Shown one piece after another: positions 52,116 through 60,843 of a stretch of 64,000 bases of DNA. The first letter of the stretch is position 1. Every line of letters starts with the position of its first letter. A program made the translations under genes and the position numbers. Under the pieces are notes generated by a model. That model saw only the letters and a program-made list of their open reading frames with translations, searched no databases and was not told where the DNA came from. Source of the DNA: Rhodospirillales bacterium (GTDB taxonomy: Bacteria > Pseudomonadota > Alphaproteobacteria > Micavibrionales > Micavibrionaceae); NCBI GenBank assembly GCA_023898785.1, contig CP060239.1:620001-684000 (forward strand), read 5' to 3'.

Positions 52116-52146
52116 GCGTAATCCCCCCTTGTTAAACATCAGAAGG

Positions 52147-52178
52147 TTGGCTATACGTAAGGGCAATAGCCAATTTTT
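52147..52178 (+). terminator. rho-independent terminator or attenuator before fba
   Basis: TTGGCTAT (52147-52154) pairs perfectly with ATAGCCAA (52166-52173), followed by a T-run. It ends the regulator transcript; no separate strong promoter for fba is visible after it, so attenuation of fba is possible. Confidence 0.7.
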
Positions 52179-52205
52179 TGTTTTTAATTCGATGGGGTGC
52201 TCTTC

Positions 52206-53120
52206 ATGTCAAATGCTGAACAACGTACAAAAATCACATCAGGAAAAGGGTTTATCGCTGCTCTGGATCAAAGCGGTGGGTCGACACCCAAGGCGCTGAA
52301 GAATTATGGTGTGGATGAAAGCGCTTATAGCAATGAGACGGAAATGTTTGCTAGGGTGCATGAAATGCGTACGCGGATTATTACCTCTCCGGCGTTTAAC
52401 GGCGAGAAAATTTTGGGCGCAATTTTGTTTGAAAAGACGATGGATAGCGATATTGATGGCACGCCCACCGCGCAGTATCTCTGGGAAGAGCTTGGCGTTG
52501 TGCCGTTTTTGAAAGTTGATAAGGGGCTGGCCGAACAGGCCGACGGTGTGCAGTTGATGAAGCCGATGCCGGAGCTGGATGGCTTGCTGGAACGTGCAAC
52601 AGCCAAAGGCATTTTCGGCACCAAGATGCGCTCTGTTATTCATTCAGCCTCCGAAAGCGGCATTGCGGCGGTGATCGCGCAGCAATTTGAAGTGGGTAAG
52701 CAGATTTTAAGTCATGGGCTGGTGCCGATTATCGAGCCGGAAGTGAATATCAACGCGGACGATAAAGCCGATTGCGAACGCATTATGAAGGCGGAAATTT
52801 TGAAGCAACTGGATGCTTTGAGTGATGATCAGAAGATTATGTTGAAACTGACCTTGCCTGAAGAGGCAAATTTCTTTGCAGAGTTGATCTCCCATCCAAA
52901 TGTATTGCAGGTGGTGGCGCTGTCAGGGGGGTATGATCTGGCCGAAGCTTGTCGCCGTCTGGCTGAAAATGACGGGATGATTGCCAGCTTCTCGCGGGCC
53001 CTGTCCAACGATCTACGGGCGCAGCAGAGCGATGAAGAGTTTAATGCGGCGCTGAGCAATGCTATTGATAAGATCTATACTGCTTCTGTCGGTAAGGAAG
53101 CCGGGGCGCAGGCGGCTTAA
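52206..53120 (+). CDS. fda: fructose-bisphosphate aldolase, class I
   Basis: Cleaves fructose-1,6-bisphosphate through a Schiff base, without metal. GFIAALDQSGGSTPKALKNYG at the start, PFLKVDKG, IIEPEV and MLKLTLP (a candidate Schiff-base lysine) match the class I family. Length is 304 aa from the ATG at 52206; an in-frame GTG nine bases upstream is less likely. With tkt and gap nearby it belongs to the central carbon group. Class I rather than class II aldolase is less common in bacteria. Confidence 0.95.
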   Translation: MSNAEQRTKITSGKGFIAALDQSGGSTPKALKNYGVDESAYSNETEMFARVHEMRTRIITSPAFNGEKILGAILFEKTMDSDIDGTPTAQYLWEELGVVPFLKVDKGLAEQADGVQLMKPMPELDGLLERATAKGIFGTKMRSVIHSASESGIAAVIAQQFEVGKQILSHGLVPIIEPEVNINADDKADCERIMKAEILKQLDALSDDQKIMLKLTLPEEANFFAELISHPNVLQVVALSGGYDLAEACRRLAENDGMIASFSRALSNDLRAQQSDEEFNAALSNAIDKIYTASVGKEAGAQAA

Positions 53121-53121
53121 A

Positions 53122-53430
53122 ATGGATTTAATAAGCGCATTATTTCCTACTCTGTTTGCTAAAACATTCTTTATTCTGGGAACGCAGCTTTTTGTGACAT
53201 GGCTCGCCGCGAAAGCTACTTTGTCAAAATTCCGGCAATTGCACGACTGGGGAACTCCTTGGATTACCTCTACTACAAATGAAAATAGACATCGGGACCT
53301 TCATGTAGATTGGAAACATGTGGCGACGCCTTTTTATGCGCTTTTAATCGTCAATTTTGCAGCGTTCCTGCTCCTGCTTTTCTGGGGTGTGAAACAGCCG
53401 CTTTCTATCTCTTTCGGTCTTTTTGATTGA
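53122..53430 (+). CDS. small membrane protein, unknown function
   Basis: A 102-residue protein whose ATG begins one base after the fba stop. Two hydrophobic stretches (about residues 5-28 and 73-93) flank a polar loop rich in T, N, H and W. No family is recognised. Its stop lies next to a T-run (CTTTTTGATTGA), and a frame shifted by +1 continues for many codons, so a frameshift should be considered. Confidence 0.55.
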   Translation: MDLISALFPTLFAKTFFILGTQLFVTWLAAKATLSKFRQLHDWGTPWITSTTNENRHRDLHVDWKHVATPFYALLIVNFAAFLLLLFWGVKQPLSISFGLFD

Positions 53431-53608
53431 AGACGGCCGTTTGACTAATTTTGACCAGAGTGTGTATCGACAGCTTATGCGAAAAATGGATCAAGATGTG
53501 CTGACTTTTTCTGCACTGGGGTCTTCACAAGAGCAAACAGCCGAGGTTGAGCGCATGTACGAGAGACTGCACGCCAAAAGCTTCTTGAGCTTTCACAAAC
53601 GACTCTTT
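53423..53608 (+). other. open frame continuing after 53430 in the +1 frame (possible frameshifted C-terminus)
   Basis: A TTG at 53423 opens a frame that codes for about 62 residues before it runs antisense into epmA. DGRLTNFDQSVYRQLMRKMDQ and QTAEVERMYERLHAKS read like genuine helical protein. It might be a separate gene, the true end of the protein at 53122 after an indel, or chance. No ribosome binding site is evident, and no stop occurs before 53866. Confidence 0.3.
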
Positions 53609-54586
53609 CTAGTCCTGCGTCCACAGAACTTGCACAATCTCTTTAGCGCCGGTGGCGAGCATAATAAGGCGATCAACACCGAGGGCTATTCCTGCGCTTT
53701 CGGGCATGCCGTGATCGAGCGCGGCGAGGAAATCTTCATCGAGCGGGTAGCTTTCGCCGTAGAGACGTTGTTTTTCGGCCATATCAGCGATGAAGCGGGC
53801 GCGTTGTTCGGCTGGATCGGTGAGTTCGCTAAAAGCGTTGGCGAGCTCAACGCCGCAGACATATAGCTCAAAACGTTCGGCGAGGCGCGGATCTTCGGGC
53901 TTCTTGCGTGAAAGCACGGCCATGGATGCGGGGTAATCATACAGGATAGTCGGAGCCCCCTGCCCCAGATGCGGCTCGATTTTCTCCGCCATCACGGCGT
54001 GGAAGATGTCGTCCCAGTTGTCGGTTTCGATGGTGCGGATGCCTTTTTCGGCGACAGTGGAGCGAAAAGTATCTACGTTACCGAAGTGAGATGCAAGATC
54101 AATATCGGTATATTGCTTGAAAGCTTCGCAGACGGTTATGCGCCTCCAGGGAGCGTGGGGATCGCAGGTTTGGCCGTTATAATGAAACTCCTTGATTTCC
54201 AGACTGCGCAGTAATTCTTCGCAATCTTTCATGATGTTGGTGTAATCGGCCTGTGCCCTGTACCATTCCAGCATCGTAAATTCGGGGTTATGGAGATTTG
54301 TGCGCTCTTCACGGCGAAAAACTGGACATATTTGATAAATTTTCGGTGCGCCGGCAACGAGAAGTTTTTTCATCGCGAATTCGGGGCTGTTGTGGAGGTA
54401 AGCGCCGTTTTCAAGTTTATAGGCATGAATATGAACATCCGCGCCGGGCATGGTTTGCAATATTGGGGTTTGGACTTCCCAAAAATCCTGATCATCGAAA
54501 TGCGCGCGCATGGCCCGGATAAGTTGCACTCTCACTTCGAGATATGTTTTTTTGGTTTCAAATTTATGCGGAAGCCACCAATTCAT
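53609..54586 (-). CDS. epmA: elongation factor P lysyltransferase EpmA
   Basis: A class II lysyl-tRNA synthetase paralogue that attaches (R)-beta-lysine to EF-P. Motif 2 is seen as FRREERTNLHNPEFTMLEWYRA, and motif 3 as GIALGVDRLIML near the C-terminus. No tRNA anticodon-binding domain precedes the catalytic core; length (325 aa) fits EpmA. The target lysine is present in the efp product encoded at 18427. The aminomutase gene epmB is not in this window. Confidence 0.94.
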   Translation of the reverse strand: MNWWLPHKFETKKTYLEVRVQLIRAMRAHFDDQDFWEVQTPILQTMPGADVHIHAYKLENGAYLHNSPEFAMKKLLVAGAPKIYQICPVFRREERTNLHNPEFTMLEWYRAQADYTNIMKDCEELLRSLEIKEFHYNGQTCDPHAPWRRITVCEAFKQYTDIDLASHFGNVDTFRSTVAEKGIRTIETDNWDDIFHAVMAEKIEPHLGQGAPTILYDYPASMAVLSRKKPEDPRLAERFELYVCGVELANAFSELTDPAEQRARFIADMAEKQRLYGESYPLDEDFLAALDHGMPESAGIALGVDRLIMLATGAKEIVQVLWTQD

Positions 54587-54672
54587 GCCTGCGCCCTTTG
54601 TTTTTCAAGAAAATACTTGCATTCCCCGGCTATAAACGATAAATATTCGCCTCGATCAATAGGAGATACGAT

Positions 54673-54930
54673 ATGAAAGCCGATATTCACCCCGACTACC
54701 ATGACATTAAAGTTGTGATGACAGACGGAAGCGAATACACAACCCGCAGCACCTATGGCAAAAAAGGTGATGTAATCAAGCTCGACGTTGATCCGTTGAC
54801 ACATCCTGCGTGGCAAGGTGGAACGGGTAAAGTGATCGAGAAAGGCCAGCTTTCCAAGTTTGAAAAACGTTTTGGGAATTTTGGTCTGGCAGAGGACCAG
54901 AAGTCTGAAAAGGCCAATGATAAGAAATAG
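54673..54930 (+). CDS. rpmE: 50S ribosomal protein L31
   Basis: MKADIHPDYHDIKVVMTDGSEY and TRSTYGKKGD, then LDVDPLTHPAWQGGTGKV and KFEKRFGNFG, are clear L31 signatures. The zinc-binding cysteines of the C+ form are absent, so this is the C- (zinc-independent) type. Length is 85 aa. TAGGAG precedes the ATG. It is divergent from epmA by 86 bases. Confidence 0.95.
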   Translation: MKADIHPDYHDIKVVMTDGSEYTTRSTYGKKGDVIKLDVDPLTHPAWQGGTGKVIEKGQLSKFEKRFGNFGLAEDQKSEKANDKK

Positions 54931-54955
54931 ACCGCTTTTTACAGCGCCGGAATAC

Positions 54956-54984
54956 AAAAACGCCCCGCTTTGAGGGCGTTTTTT
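54956..54984. terminator. bidirectional rho-independent terminator between rpmE and valS
   Basis: AACGCCC (54959-54965) pairs with GGGCGTT (54974-54980). A T-run follows on the plus strand, and an A-run (54956-54960) precedes it. It can therefore stop both rpmE and the converging valS. Confidence 0.85.
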
Positions 54985-55013
54985 ATTGCTTGGCTCATGC
55001 AAGGAACTGAGAA

Positions 55014-57665
55014 TTAAGCCGCTTCGAGCTGCTGGAGGGCGGCGGTGAGTTTTTTGCGAGCGCTTTGTTTTTCAGCGACAAGTTCTTTTTGTTCAGCAAT
55101 GATTTCCTCTGGAGCGTTCTCAATAAATTTTTTATTATCAAGCTGTTGAGATATTTTATTAATGTCATCTTCGAGTTTATCAATGCGTTTTTTGAGACGC
55201 ATACGTTCGGCATCGAGATCGATAATATCGGCGATTGGCAAAATCAACGTGGTTTCACCCACCAGGGTTTGAATTGCGCCTTTGGGAACATCCTCGACAT
55301 GTTCAATGCTTTCAAGGCGCGCCATTTGCTTCATGATGTCTCCGAAGATTTCCAGCCCGGCTTTTGTATCCGCACAGGCATCTTTGACCAAAAGCTGAAT
55401 TTTTGCACCTGCAGGCACGTTCATGTCAGCGCGTACAGAGCGGATTTCGGAGATCATGCGGATCAACCAATCCATTTTCTCACGCGCAGCTGGAGAACCT
55501 AGTCTCTCATCATATTCGGGCCAATTCATAGCGATGATCTGCTGATCTCTGCCGGTCAACGCTTCATGTAATTCCTCGGTGATGAAGGGCATGAAAGGAT
55601 TGAGCAGAATCAGGATTTGTTCGAGCACCCAACCGGTGGTTTGTTTTACTTCCTCAGCAGCGTCTCCTCCACTTTGCAATACAGGTTTGGTGAATTCTAG
55701 ATACCAGTCGCAAAATGTGCCCCAGGTGAATTGATAGATCGCATTGGCGGCTTCATTAAAGCGATATGCGTCTAAGGCGTTTTCAATTTCAACTTTGGCT
55801 TCTGTCAGGGCCGTGATAATCCATTGATTCGGCGTGTACTCGACCTTGGCCGGGTCGAAGCCTGCGATGGCCTTGCAGCCATTCATCTCGCAGTAGCGTG
55901 AAGCGTTCCAGAGTTTGGTGGCGAAATTGCGGTAGCCTTGCAGGCGTTCATCGGCCAGGCGAATGTCGCGCCCTTGTGCGGCCATGGCAGCAAGCGTAAA
56001 GCGCAGGGCATCTGTGCCGTATTTCTCGCTGAGTTCGAGCGGGTCCATGACATTGCCCTTGGATTTGGACATTTTCTGGCCCTTAGCATCGCGGACCAGC
56101 GCATGTACGTACACATCCTTAAATGGCACCTCGCCCATGAAATGCAGGCTCATCATCATCATGCGGGAAACCCAGAAGGTGATGATGTCAAACCCTGTGA
56201 CAAGAACATCACCGGGATAATATTTTTTCAGCATGCGTTTTGCCTCTTCGCCGTCATCGGGCCAGCCAAGGGTGGAAAACGGCCACAGTGCGGAAGAAAA
56301 CCATGTATCGAGCACGTCTTCGTCGCGGGTGAGCTTAACGCCTGTGCCTGCCTGTGCTTGTGCCTCTTCTTCAGTTTCGGCGACATAGACGTTGCCGTCT
56401 TCGTCGTACCATGCGGGGATTTGGTGCCCCCACCAGAGCTGGCGCGAAATGCACCAGGGGAGCTGATTATCCATCCAAGCGAAATACATATTTTCGTATT
56501 GCTGGGGCACAAAACGCGTACGGCCATCGCGTACGGCTTGAGCCGCAGGCTTGGCCAGTGTGGGCGTATCGCAAAACCATTGTTCTGTTAAAAACGGTTC
56601 GATCACCACGCCGGAGCGGTCGCCATAGGGCACGGCGTTTTTGATATCTTCGACCTCGACCAGCAGATCCAGTTCCTCAAATTCTTTTAGCACTTTCTTA
56701 CGCGCATCGTAGCGGTCGAGGCCGTGATATTCGCTCGGTATGCTTTCCAGCGGGGCAATACAGGCATGACGGTCGAAGATATTGATCATCGGCAGATCGT
56801 GGCGCTTGCCTACTTCGAAGTCATTGAAATCGTGCGCCGGGGTGATTTTCACCGCGCCTGTGCCCTTTTCGGGATCAGAATATTCATCGGCGATGATAGG
56901 AATGAGGCGTTCCGTAATCGGCAAAACAACAGATTTTCCAATTATGTCTTTGTAGCGTTCATCGTTCGGATGCACAGCTACGGCGGAATCGCCGAGCATC
57001 GTTTCGGGGCGGGTGGTGGCGACAGTGATGAATTGCTCTTCTTCACCTTCAACCGGGTATTTAAGGTGCCACATATGGCCTTTTTGTTCTTTTTGCTCAA
57101 CCTCAAGATCGGAAATGGCCGTTTCGAGTTTGGGGTCCCAATTCACAAGGCGGCTGTCTTTGTAGATCAGCTCCTCGTGGTAAAGCTGAACGAACGCTTT
57201 GAGAACTGCTTTGGACAGCCCTTCATCCATCGTGAACCGCTCACGGTTCCAATCGGGCGTGGTGCCCAGTGAGTGGAGTTGATCGACAATGGTGCCGCCG
57301 CTATGAGCCTTCCATTCCCAGACTTTTTCAAGAAATTTTTTGCGGCCCATTTCACGGCGTGGTGAGGCACCCTCTTCCGCCAGTTTACGCTCGACCACCA
57401 TTTGCGTAGCGATTCCGGCGTGATCTGTTCCGGGCTGCCACAAAGCATCACGGCCTTTCATGCGTTGATAGCGAATCAGGATATCCTGCAGTGTGTGGTT
57501 TAGCGCATGGCCAATATGCAAAGATCCCGTTACATTGGGCGGTGGCATCATGATGGTGAAAGGTTGCGCGTTGCCTTCCGGATTACATGCGAATGCACCA
57601 GAATTTTTCCAGCGCTTATAACGATTTTTCTCAATGGCTTTGGGATCAAATGTTTTTTCAAGCAT
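55014..57665 (-). CDS. valS: valyl-tRNA synthetase
   Basis: Charges tRNA-Val. The class I motifs are PNVTGSLHIGHALNH near residue 40 and GQKMSKSKGNVMDPL near residue 527, with the editing domain between. The C-terminal coiled coil (about residues 810-883) binds tRNA. Length (883 aa) is full. It is transcribed leftward with popZ and pcm upstream. Confidence 0.98.
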   Translation of the reverse strand: MLEKTFDPKAIEKNRYKRWKNSGAFACNPEGNAQPFTIMMPPPNVTGSLHIGHALNHTLQDILIRYQRMKGRDALWQPGTDHAGIATQMVVERKLAEEGASPRREMGRKKFLEKVWEWKAHSGGTIVDQLHSLGTTPDWNRERFTMDEGLSKAVLKAFVQLYHEELIYKDSRLVNWDPKLETAISDLEVEQKEQKGHMWHLKYPVEGEEEQFITVATTRPETMLGDSAVAVHPNDERYKDIIGKSVVLPITERLIPIIADEYSDPEKGTGAVKITPAHDFNDFEVGKRHDLPMINIFDRHACIAPLESIPSEYHGLDRYDARKKVLKEFEELDLLVEVEDIKNAVPYGDRSGVVIEPFLTEQWFCDTPTLAKPAAQAVRDGRTRFVPQQYENMYFAWMDNQLPWCISRQLWWGHQIPAWYDEDGNVYVAETEEEAQAQAGTGVKLTRDEDVLDTWFSSALWPFSTLGWPDDGEEAKRMLKKYYPGDVLVTGFDIITFWVSRMMMMSLHFMGEVPFKDVYVHALVRDAKGQKMSKSKGNVMDPLELSEKYGTDALRFTLAAMAAQGRDIRLADERLQGYRNFATKLWNASRYCEMNGCKAIAGFDPAKVEYTPNQWIITALTEAKVEIENALDAYRFNEAANAIYQFTWGTFCDWYLEFTKPVLQSGGDAAEEVKQTTGWVLEQILILLNPFMPFITEELHEALTGRDQQIIAMNWPEYDERLGSPAAREKMDWLIRMISEIRSVRADMNVPAGAKIQLLVKDACADTKAGLEIFGDIMKQMARLESIEHVEDVPKGAIQTLVGETTLILPIADIIDLDAERMRLKKRIDKLEDDINKISQQLDNKKFIENAPEEIIAEQKELVAEKQSARKKLTAALQQLEAA

Positions 57666-57755
57666 AGCTTATCCTTTGAGCGATCTTGTTTAGCGCACAG
57701 ATCATAAGGGTTTTCCTTGCAAAAGCAAGGTTTTAGGAACAAAAAAGATAAGGGA

Positions 57756-58295
57756 TTACTCTTCGAGGGCCCTCTTGGCCACGCGCTCAAGCTCTTCCTG
57801 GACAAGGCGTTCAATAATCGGCGGCAAGTTTTTATCCAGCCAGTCTTTCAGCAGAGGCCGCAGCTCCGAGCGAACGATTTCTTCAACGGTGATTCCACCG
57901 TGCTCTACGGCTGTTTTTTTCGCGAGTTCTGAAAAAGCATCGAATGCAGCATTTTCGGCGGCGTGGGTCAACAGCGCATCTTCATCGTCTTCCCTTGAAA
58001 CAGGTTCAGACGGAGTGACACTGTCCTGCATCTCAACCTCGATTGGTTCAGGTTCCTCGATCTCCTCTTCCGGTTCTGGCTCCTCTTCCGGTTCTGGCTC
58101 CGGTTCTGGCTCCGGCTCATCGTCGATTTTGTCTGTTAATTCAATAACTTCCTCTTCTGGATCCGGTTCTGGAGCAGGTTCATCCGCAACAACTTCTTCA
58201 GCAGCGGCTTCTTCATCGTCGTCAGAAATGATCTGGCGTATAGACGTCAGGATTTCTTCGATGGACGGTTCTTCTTCGGTTTCTTGTTCGGACAT
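57756..58295 (-). CDS. popZ: PopZ-like polar organising protein (DUF2497)
   Basis: PopZ forms a pole-localised condensate that anchors the centromere and cell-cycle proteins. The N-terminal helix is PSIEEILTSIRQIISDDDEE, and the C-terminal oligomerisation helices show VRSELRPLLKDWLDKNLPPI and IERLVQEELERVAKRALEE. The middle is an acidic, proline-rich linker (E/P repeats), as known from Caulobacter, where linker length tunes the condensate. Length is 179 aa. In many alphaproteobacteria popZ lies next to valS. Confidence 0.92.
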   Translation of the reverse strand: MSEQETEEEPSIEEILTSIRQIISDDDEEAAAEEVVADEPAPEPDPEEEVIELTDKIDDEPEPEPEPEPEEEPEPEEEIEEPEPIEVEMQDSVTPSEPVSREDDEDALLTHAAENAAFDAFSELAKKTAVEHGGITVEEIVRSELRPLLKDWLDKNLPPIIERLVQEELERVAKRALEE

Positions 58296-58425
58296 GCAAA
58301 TTGAATATATATCAGCGTGTTATTTCATTTCAGTTTCTATCATACTACACAGCTTGTCAAAGAGGGAGAGCAGAGTTTCTCTCAGCCTATCCACATCTGA
58401 GTTTTATTTACTACACAAAGACTAG

Positions 58426-59091
58426 TTAAAAATGGAAGGTCTCTTTTGGCTCAAAGCCTTGCAAATAGGGGGTTGCCGCATCGAAAAGAGGATAGGATGA
58501 ATATTGTCTCTCTCCGCTCAGTTTTTTAAATAATGTTACTTGTCCGGTGTTTTTTTCTGCGGCCTTTATAACACATATCAGTTGTCCACCTTCGTTTAAT
58601 TGCTCCAGTATCTGCTCTGGAACGCTTGATACGGCGCCCTTGATAATGATCGAATCGTATGGGCTATGTTCCGGGTTGCCTTTTGCCAGCGGCCCTTCGA
58701 AAACCGCTATATTGCATAATCCTAAAGAATCCCAAAGTTTTTGGGCTTTGGCTATACACTCAGGCTCGCTTTCAGTGACAACGACCGTGGAGACAAGTGA
58801 TGAGAGAATCGCTGCGCCATAACCGGTCCCGCCGCCAATTTCCAATACGACATCATCGGCTTTAGGCTCCAACGCCTGAATCATTTTGGCGTGCACAGAC
58901 GGCTCTAAAATAAAGCGCCCGCGTCCTAATGGAATATCTTCATCATTACAGGCCAGGTTCTTATATTTTTCAGGAACAAACAGTTCCCGCGGGGTATTTT
59001 CAAAAGCCTCAAGAATTTCTGGAATAATCACGCCGTTGATGCTGATTTGCCCATTGACCATATTTTTTCGTACTTGCTGAAAATCCGCCAT
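58426..59091 (-). CDS. pcm: protein-L-isoaspartate O-methyltransferase
   Basis: Uses SAM to start repair of isoaspartyl residues. The SAM-binding motif VLEIGGGTGYGAAILS lies near residue 83, and FVPEKYKNLACNDEDIPLGRGRF matches the family N-terminus. The ATG at 59091 gives 221 aa; a TTG at 59121 is less likely. IIIKGAVSSVPEQILEQLNEGGQLICV is the usual C-terminal part. It is the first gene of the leftward pcm-popZ-valS series. Confidence 0.9.
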   Translation of the reverse strand: MADFQQVRKNMVNGQISINGVIIPEILEAFENTPRELFVPEKYKNLACNDEDIPLGRGRFILEPSVHAKMIQALEPKADDVVLEIGGGTGYGAAILSSLVSTVVVTESEPECIAKAQKLWDSLGLCNIAVFEGPLAKGNPEHSPYDSIIIKGAVSSVPEQILEQLNEGGQLICVIKAAEKNTGQVTLFKKLSGERQYSSYPLFDAATPYLQGFEPKETFHF

Positions 59092-59223
59092 GACTTGTGC
59101 GCTCTTGATGTTGTGAAACAATCTGTTAGCTTCTGTTTACCGTAGTTATCATGATCATTCCAGCCGTTTTTAAACATTGCCTCTGATTCGTTACATAAAA
59201 CACTCCGTACAAGACTTTCACAA

Positions 59224-59252
59224 TTGACTTGCATAGGTATTTTACACTAAAC
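59224..59252 (+). promoter_or_regulatory. weak candidate promoter for tRNA-Cys
   Basis: TTGACT (59224-59229) and CTAAAC (59247-59252) with a 17-base spacer lie about 40 bases before the tRNA. The -10 element is poor. Confidence 0.3.
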
Positions 59253-59294
59253 ATCATAACAGTTTGCATTTATTTGTATCTGTTTGTTATTGTT

Positions 59295-59368
59295 GGCGCG
59301 GTGGCAGAGTGGCTATGCAGCGGATTGCAAATCCGTGTACACCGGTTCGACTCCGGTCCGTGCCTCCA
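59295..59368 (+). tRNA. tRNA-Cys (GCA)
   Basis: The cloverleaf is complete: acceptor GGCGCGG with CCGTGCC, anticodon GCA in GATTGCAAATC, and T-loop GGTTCGACTCC. The discriminator base is T, as required for tRNA-Cys, and CCA is encoded (59366-59368). Confidence 0.96.
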
Positions 59369-59397
59369 TTCTCCCCTAATGAAGGAGATGTTAGACC

Positions 59398-60495
59398 ATG
59401 ATCAAGAAATCAATTCTTTTTGTTTTTGCTCTTTTCTTACTTAACATTTCTGCCCTTTATGCGGATGAATCTCTTGCGTTTACAAAAATTTCACCGCAAG
59501 GAGATAAGGCACTTAACGGCATATTCGATCTTTCCGTGGAATATGGTGCAGATGGTGTAGGGTGGATGGCCTATTCCCGGGTTTCTGTGCCGGAATTTGT
59601 TTCAACGCATCTTGCTAAAAGTATGGATAACGGTGCGTCCTGGACATATATTTCCACGATAAATAAATCCAGCGCCGAAGATGTGCGCGTTAATGGCAAA
59701 AGCTTTAAGGGCGTTTGGCGTTATGAAACGCCGAGTCTTGTTTACGACCCAAGAGACATTCCGGCGAGACGATGGAAATTGTTTTCGCAAAGATATTATG
59801 TTCTGCCTCCATTTAAAAAAGACGATGGCTTGATGAGAGAAGGCTGGATTGAGTATAAGAGTGCCCCTAACCCCGAAGGGCCCTGGTCAAAACCGGAATG
59901 CTTATTTGGGCATAAGAAACATAATTGCAGAGTTCAGCCCAATTCGTTGCACCCATCCTTGTCTGGAAACCTGTTCTATAACGAGGTTGGAGCCTTCTTT
60001 TATGACGGCGTCTTGTATATGAGCCTAGATGCGAACACGGCCCCTTCAGGAGTCGGCGATTGGGAAAAACGCAAGACCGTGCTGTTTTCATCAAATGATC
60101 ATGGAAAAAGCTGGCGCTATAATGGTGTTCTTACAGATTATAATGATGCTTCCGGATTTGGGTATTTTGCCCTTACCGGGACAAGTCTTATTGAACATGA
60201 CGGCCAACCATATCTTCTGATTACACCTTCCGGCAAAAAAGGGTTGTTTGTTAAGAACAGAGCCCATGACGGGTGCTATTTAGTTGCGTTTGAAGACATA
60301 AGCCGTGCAAAACTTAAGCGTGATTCCACAGGCAAACTTAATGTTATAAAAGAGCTATCCCCTGAATATAACTCTGGCGGGCTTTGTGATTACCACCAAA
60401 AGAACAGCAAGGGCGGTGTTTTGTTCTCTCAGATCGACATGAAAAAGATGCCTGAAATTTTTGGCATTTACAACACGCGCTGGATTCCCCGCTAG
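59398..60495 (+). CDS. secreted sialidase-like (BNR-repeat) protein
   Basis: A signal peptide (MIKKSILFVFALFLLNIS, cut near LYA-DE) precedes a beta-propeller-like protein of about 345 residues. Two Asp-box motifs of the S-x-D-x-G-x-x-W type are visible (SMDNGASWTY near residue 75, SSNDHGKSWRY near residue 235). This pattern is found in sialidases and related glycan-binding hydrolases. No complete sialidase catalytic set could be confirmed. AAGGAG precedes the ATG. It lies between two tRNA genes, is AT-rich and may be acquired. Function is open. Confidence 0.75.
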   Translation: MIKKSILFVFALFLLNISALYADESLAFTKISPQGDKALNGIFDLSVEYGADGVGWMAYSRVSVPEFVSTHLAKSMDNGASWTYISTINKSSAEDVRVNGKSFKGVWRYETPSLVYDPRDIPARRWKLFSQRYYVLPPFKKDDGLMREGWIEYKSAPNPEGPWSKPECLFGHKKHNCRVQPNSLHPSLSGNLFYNEVGAFFYDGVLYMSLDANTAPSGVGDWEKRKTVLFSSNDHGKSWRYNGVLTDYNDASGFGYFALTGTSLIEHDGQPYLLITPSGKKGLFVKNRAHDGCYLVAFEDISRAKLKRDSTGKLNVIKELSPEYNSGGLCDYHQKNSKGGVLFSQIDMKKMPEIFGIYNTRWIPR

Positions 60496-60561
60496 AAATA
60501 ACAATCAACAACGGTCAGGAAAGTATCCTTCGCTTCTTAATAGAAAACCGTGCCATTATTG

Positions 60562-60590
60562 TTGACAAAGCTTTTTCCTATAGGCATAAA
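60562..60590 (+). promoter_or_regulatory. promoter of tRNA-Asn
   Basis: A perfect TTGACA (60562-60567) and CATAAA (60585-60590) are 17 bases apart, and the tRNA begins 13 bases after the -10 element. Confidence 0.65.
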
Positions 60591-60602
60591 ATTGCCTCGT
60601 GT

Positions 60603-60677
<75 letters not shown>

Positions 60678-60790
60678 CTTTCCTTATCCCAGAAAATCCG
60701 ATACAATCCAAAAAGTCTAGGAAACCTAGCGTTATCGAAGCCTTTAGGCTCCTATAACGTCTCAATAACCTTGACGAAATCCAGCATGTT

Positions 60791-60842
60791 TTCGGGTACA
60801 TCTTCGGGTATTCGGGTATATGCGGAAAAGGAGATACCCGAA
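60791..60842 (+). promoter_or_regulatory. TTCGGGTA repeats around the integrase ribosome binding site
   Basis: TTCGGGTA occurs at 60791, 60803 and 60811, and its inverted copy TACCCGAA at 60835-60842, directly before the ATG. The last pair could form a 9-base stem with AAGGAG (60828-60833) in its loop. It may be an operator or translation-control hairpin of the integrase. Confidence 0.5.
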
Positions 60843-60843
60843 A

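Noticed and set aside
55938..56591. 217-codon frame antisense to valS
   Set aside because: Overlaps an unambiguous synthetase gene; composition is that of an antisense shadow.
57775..58425. 216-codon serine/glycine-rich frame antisense to popZ
   Set aside because: It is the complement of the E/P repeats of popZ and has no independent coding signs.
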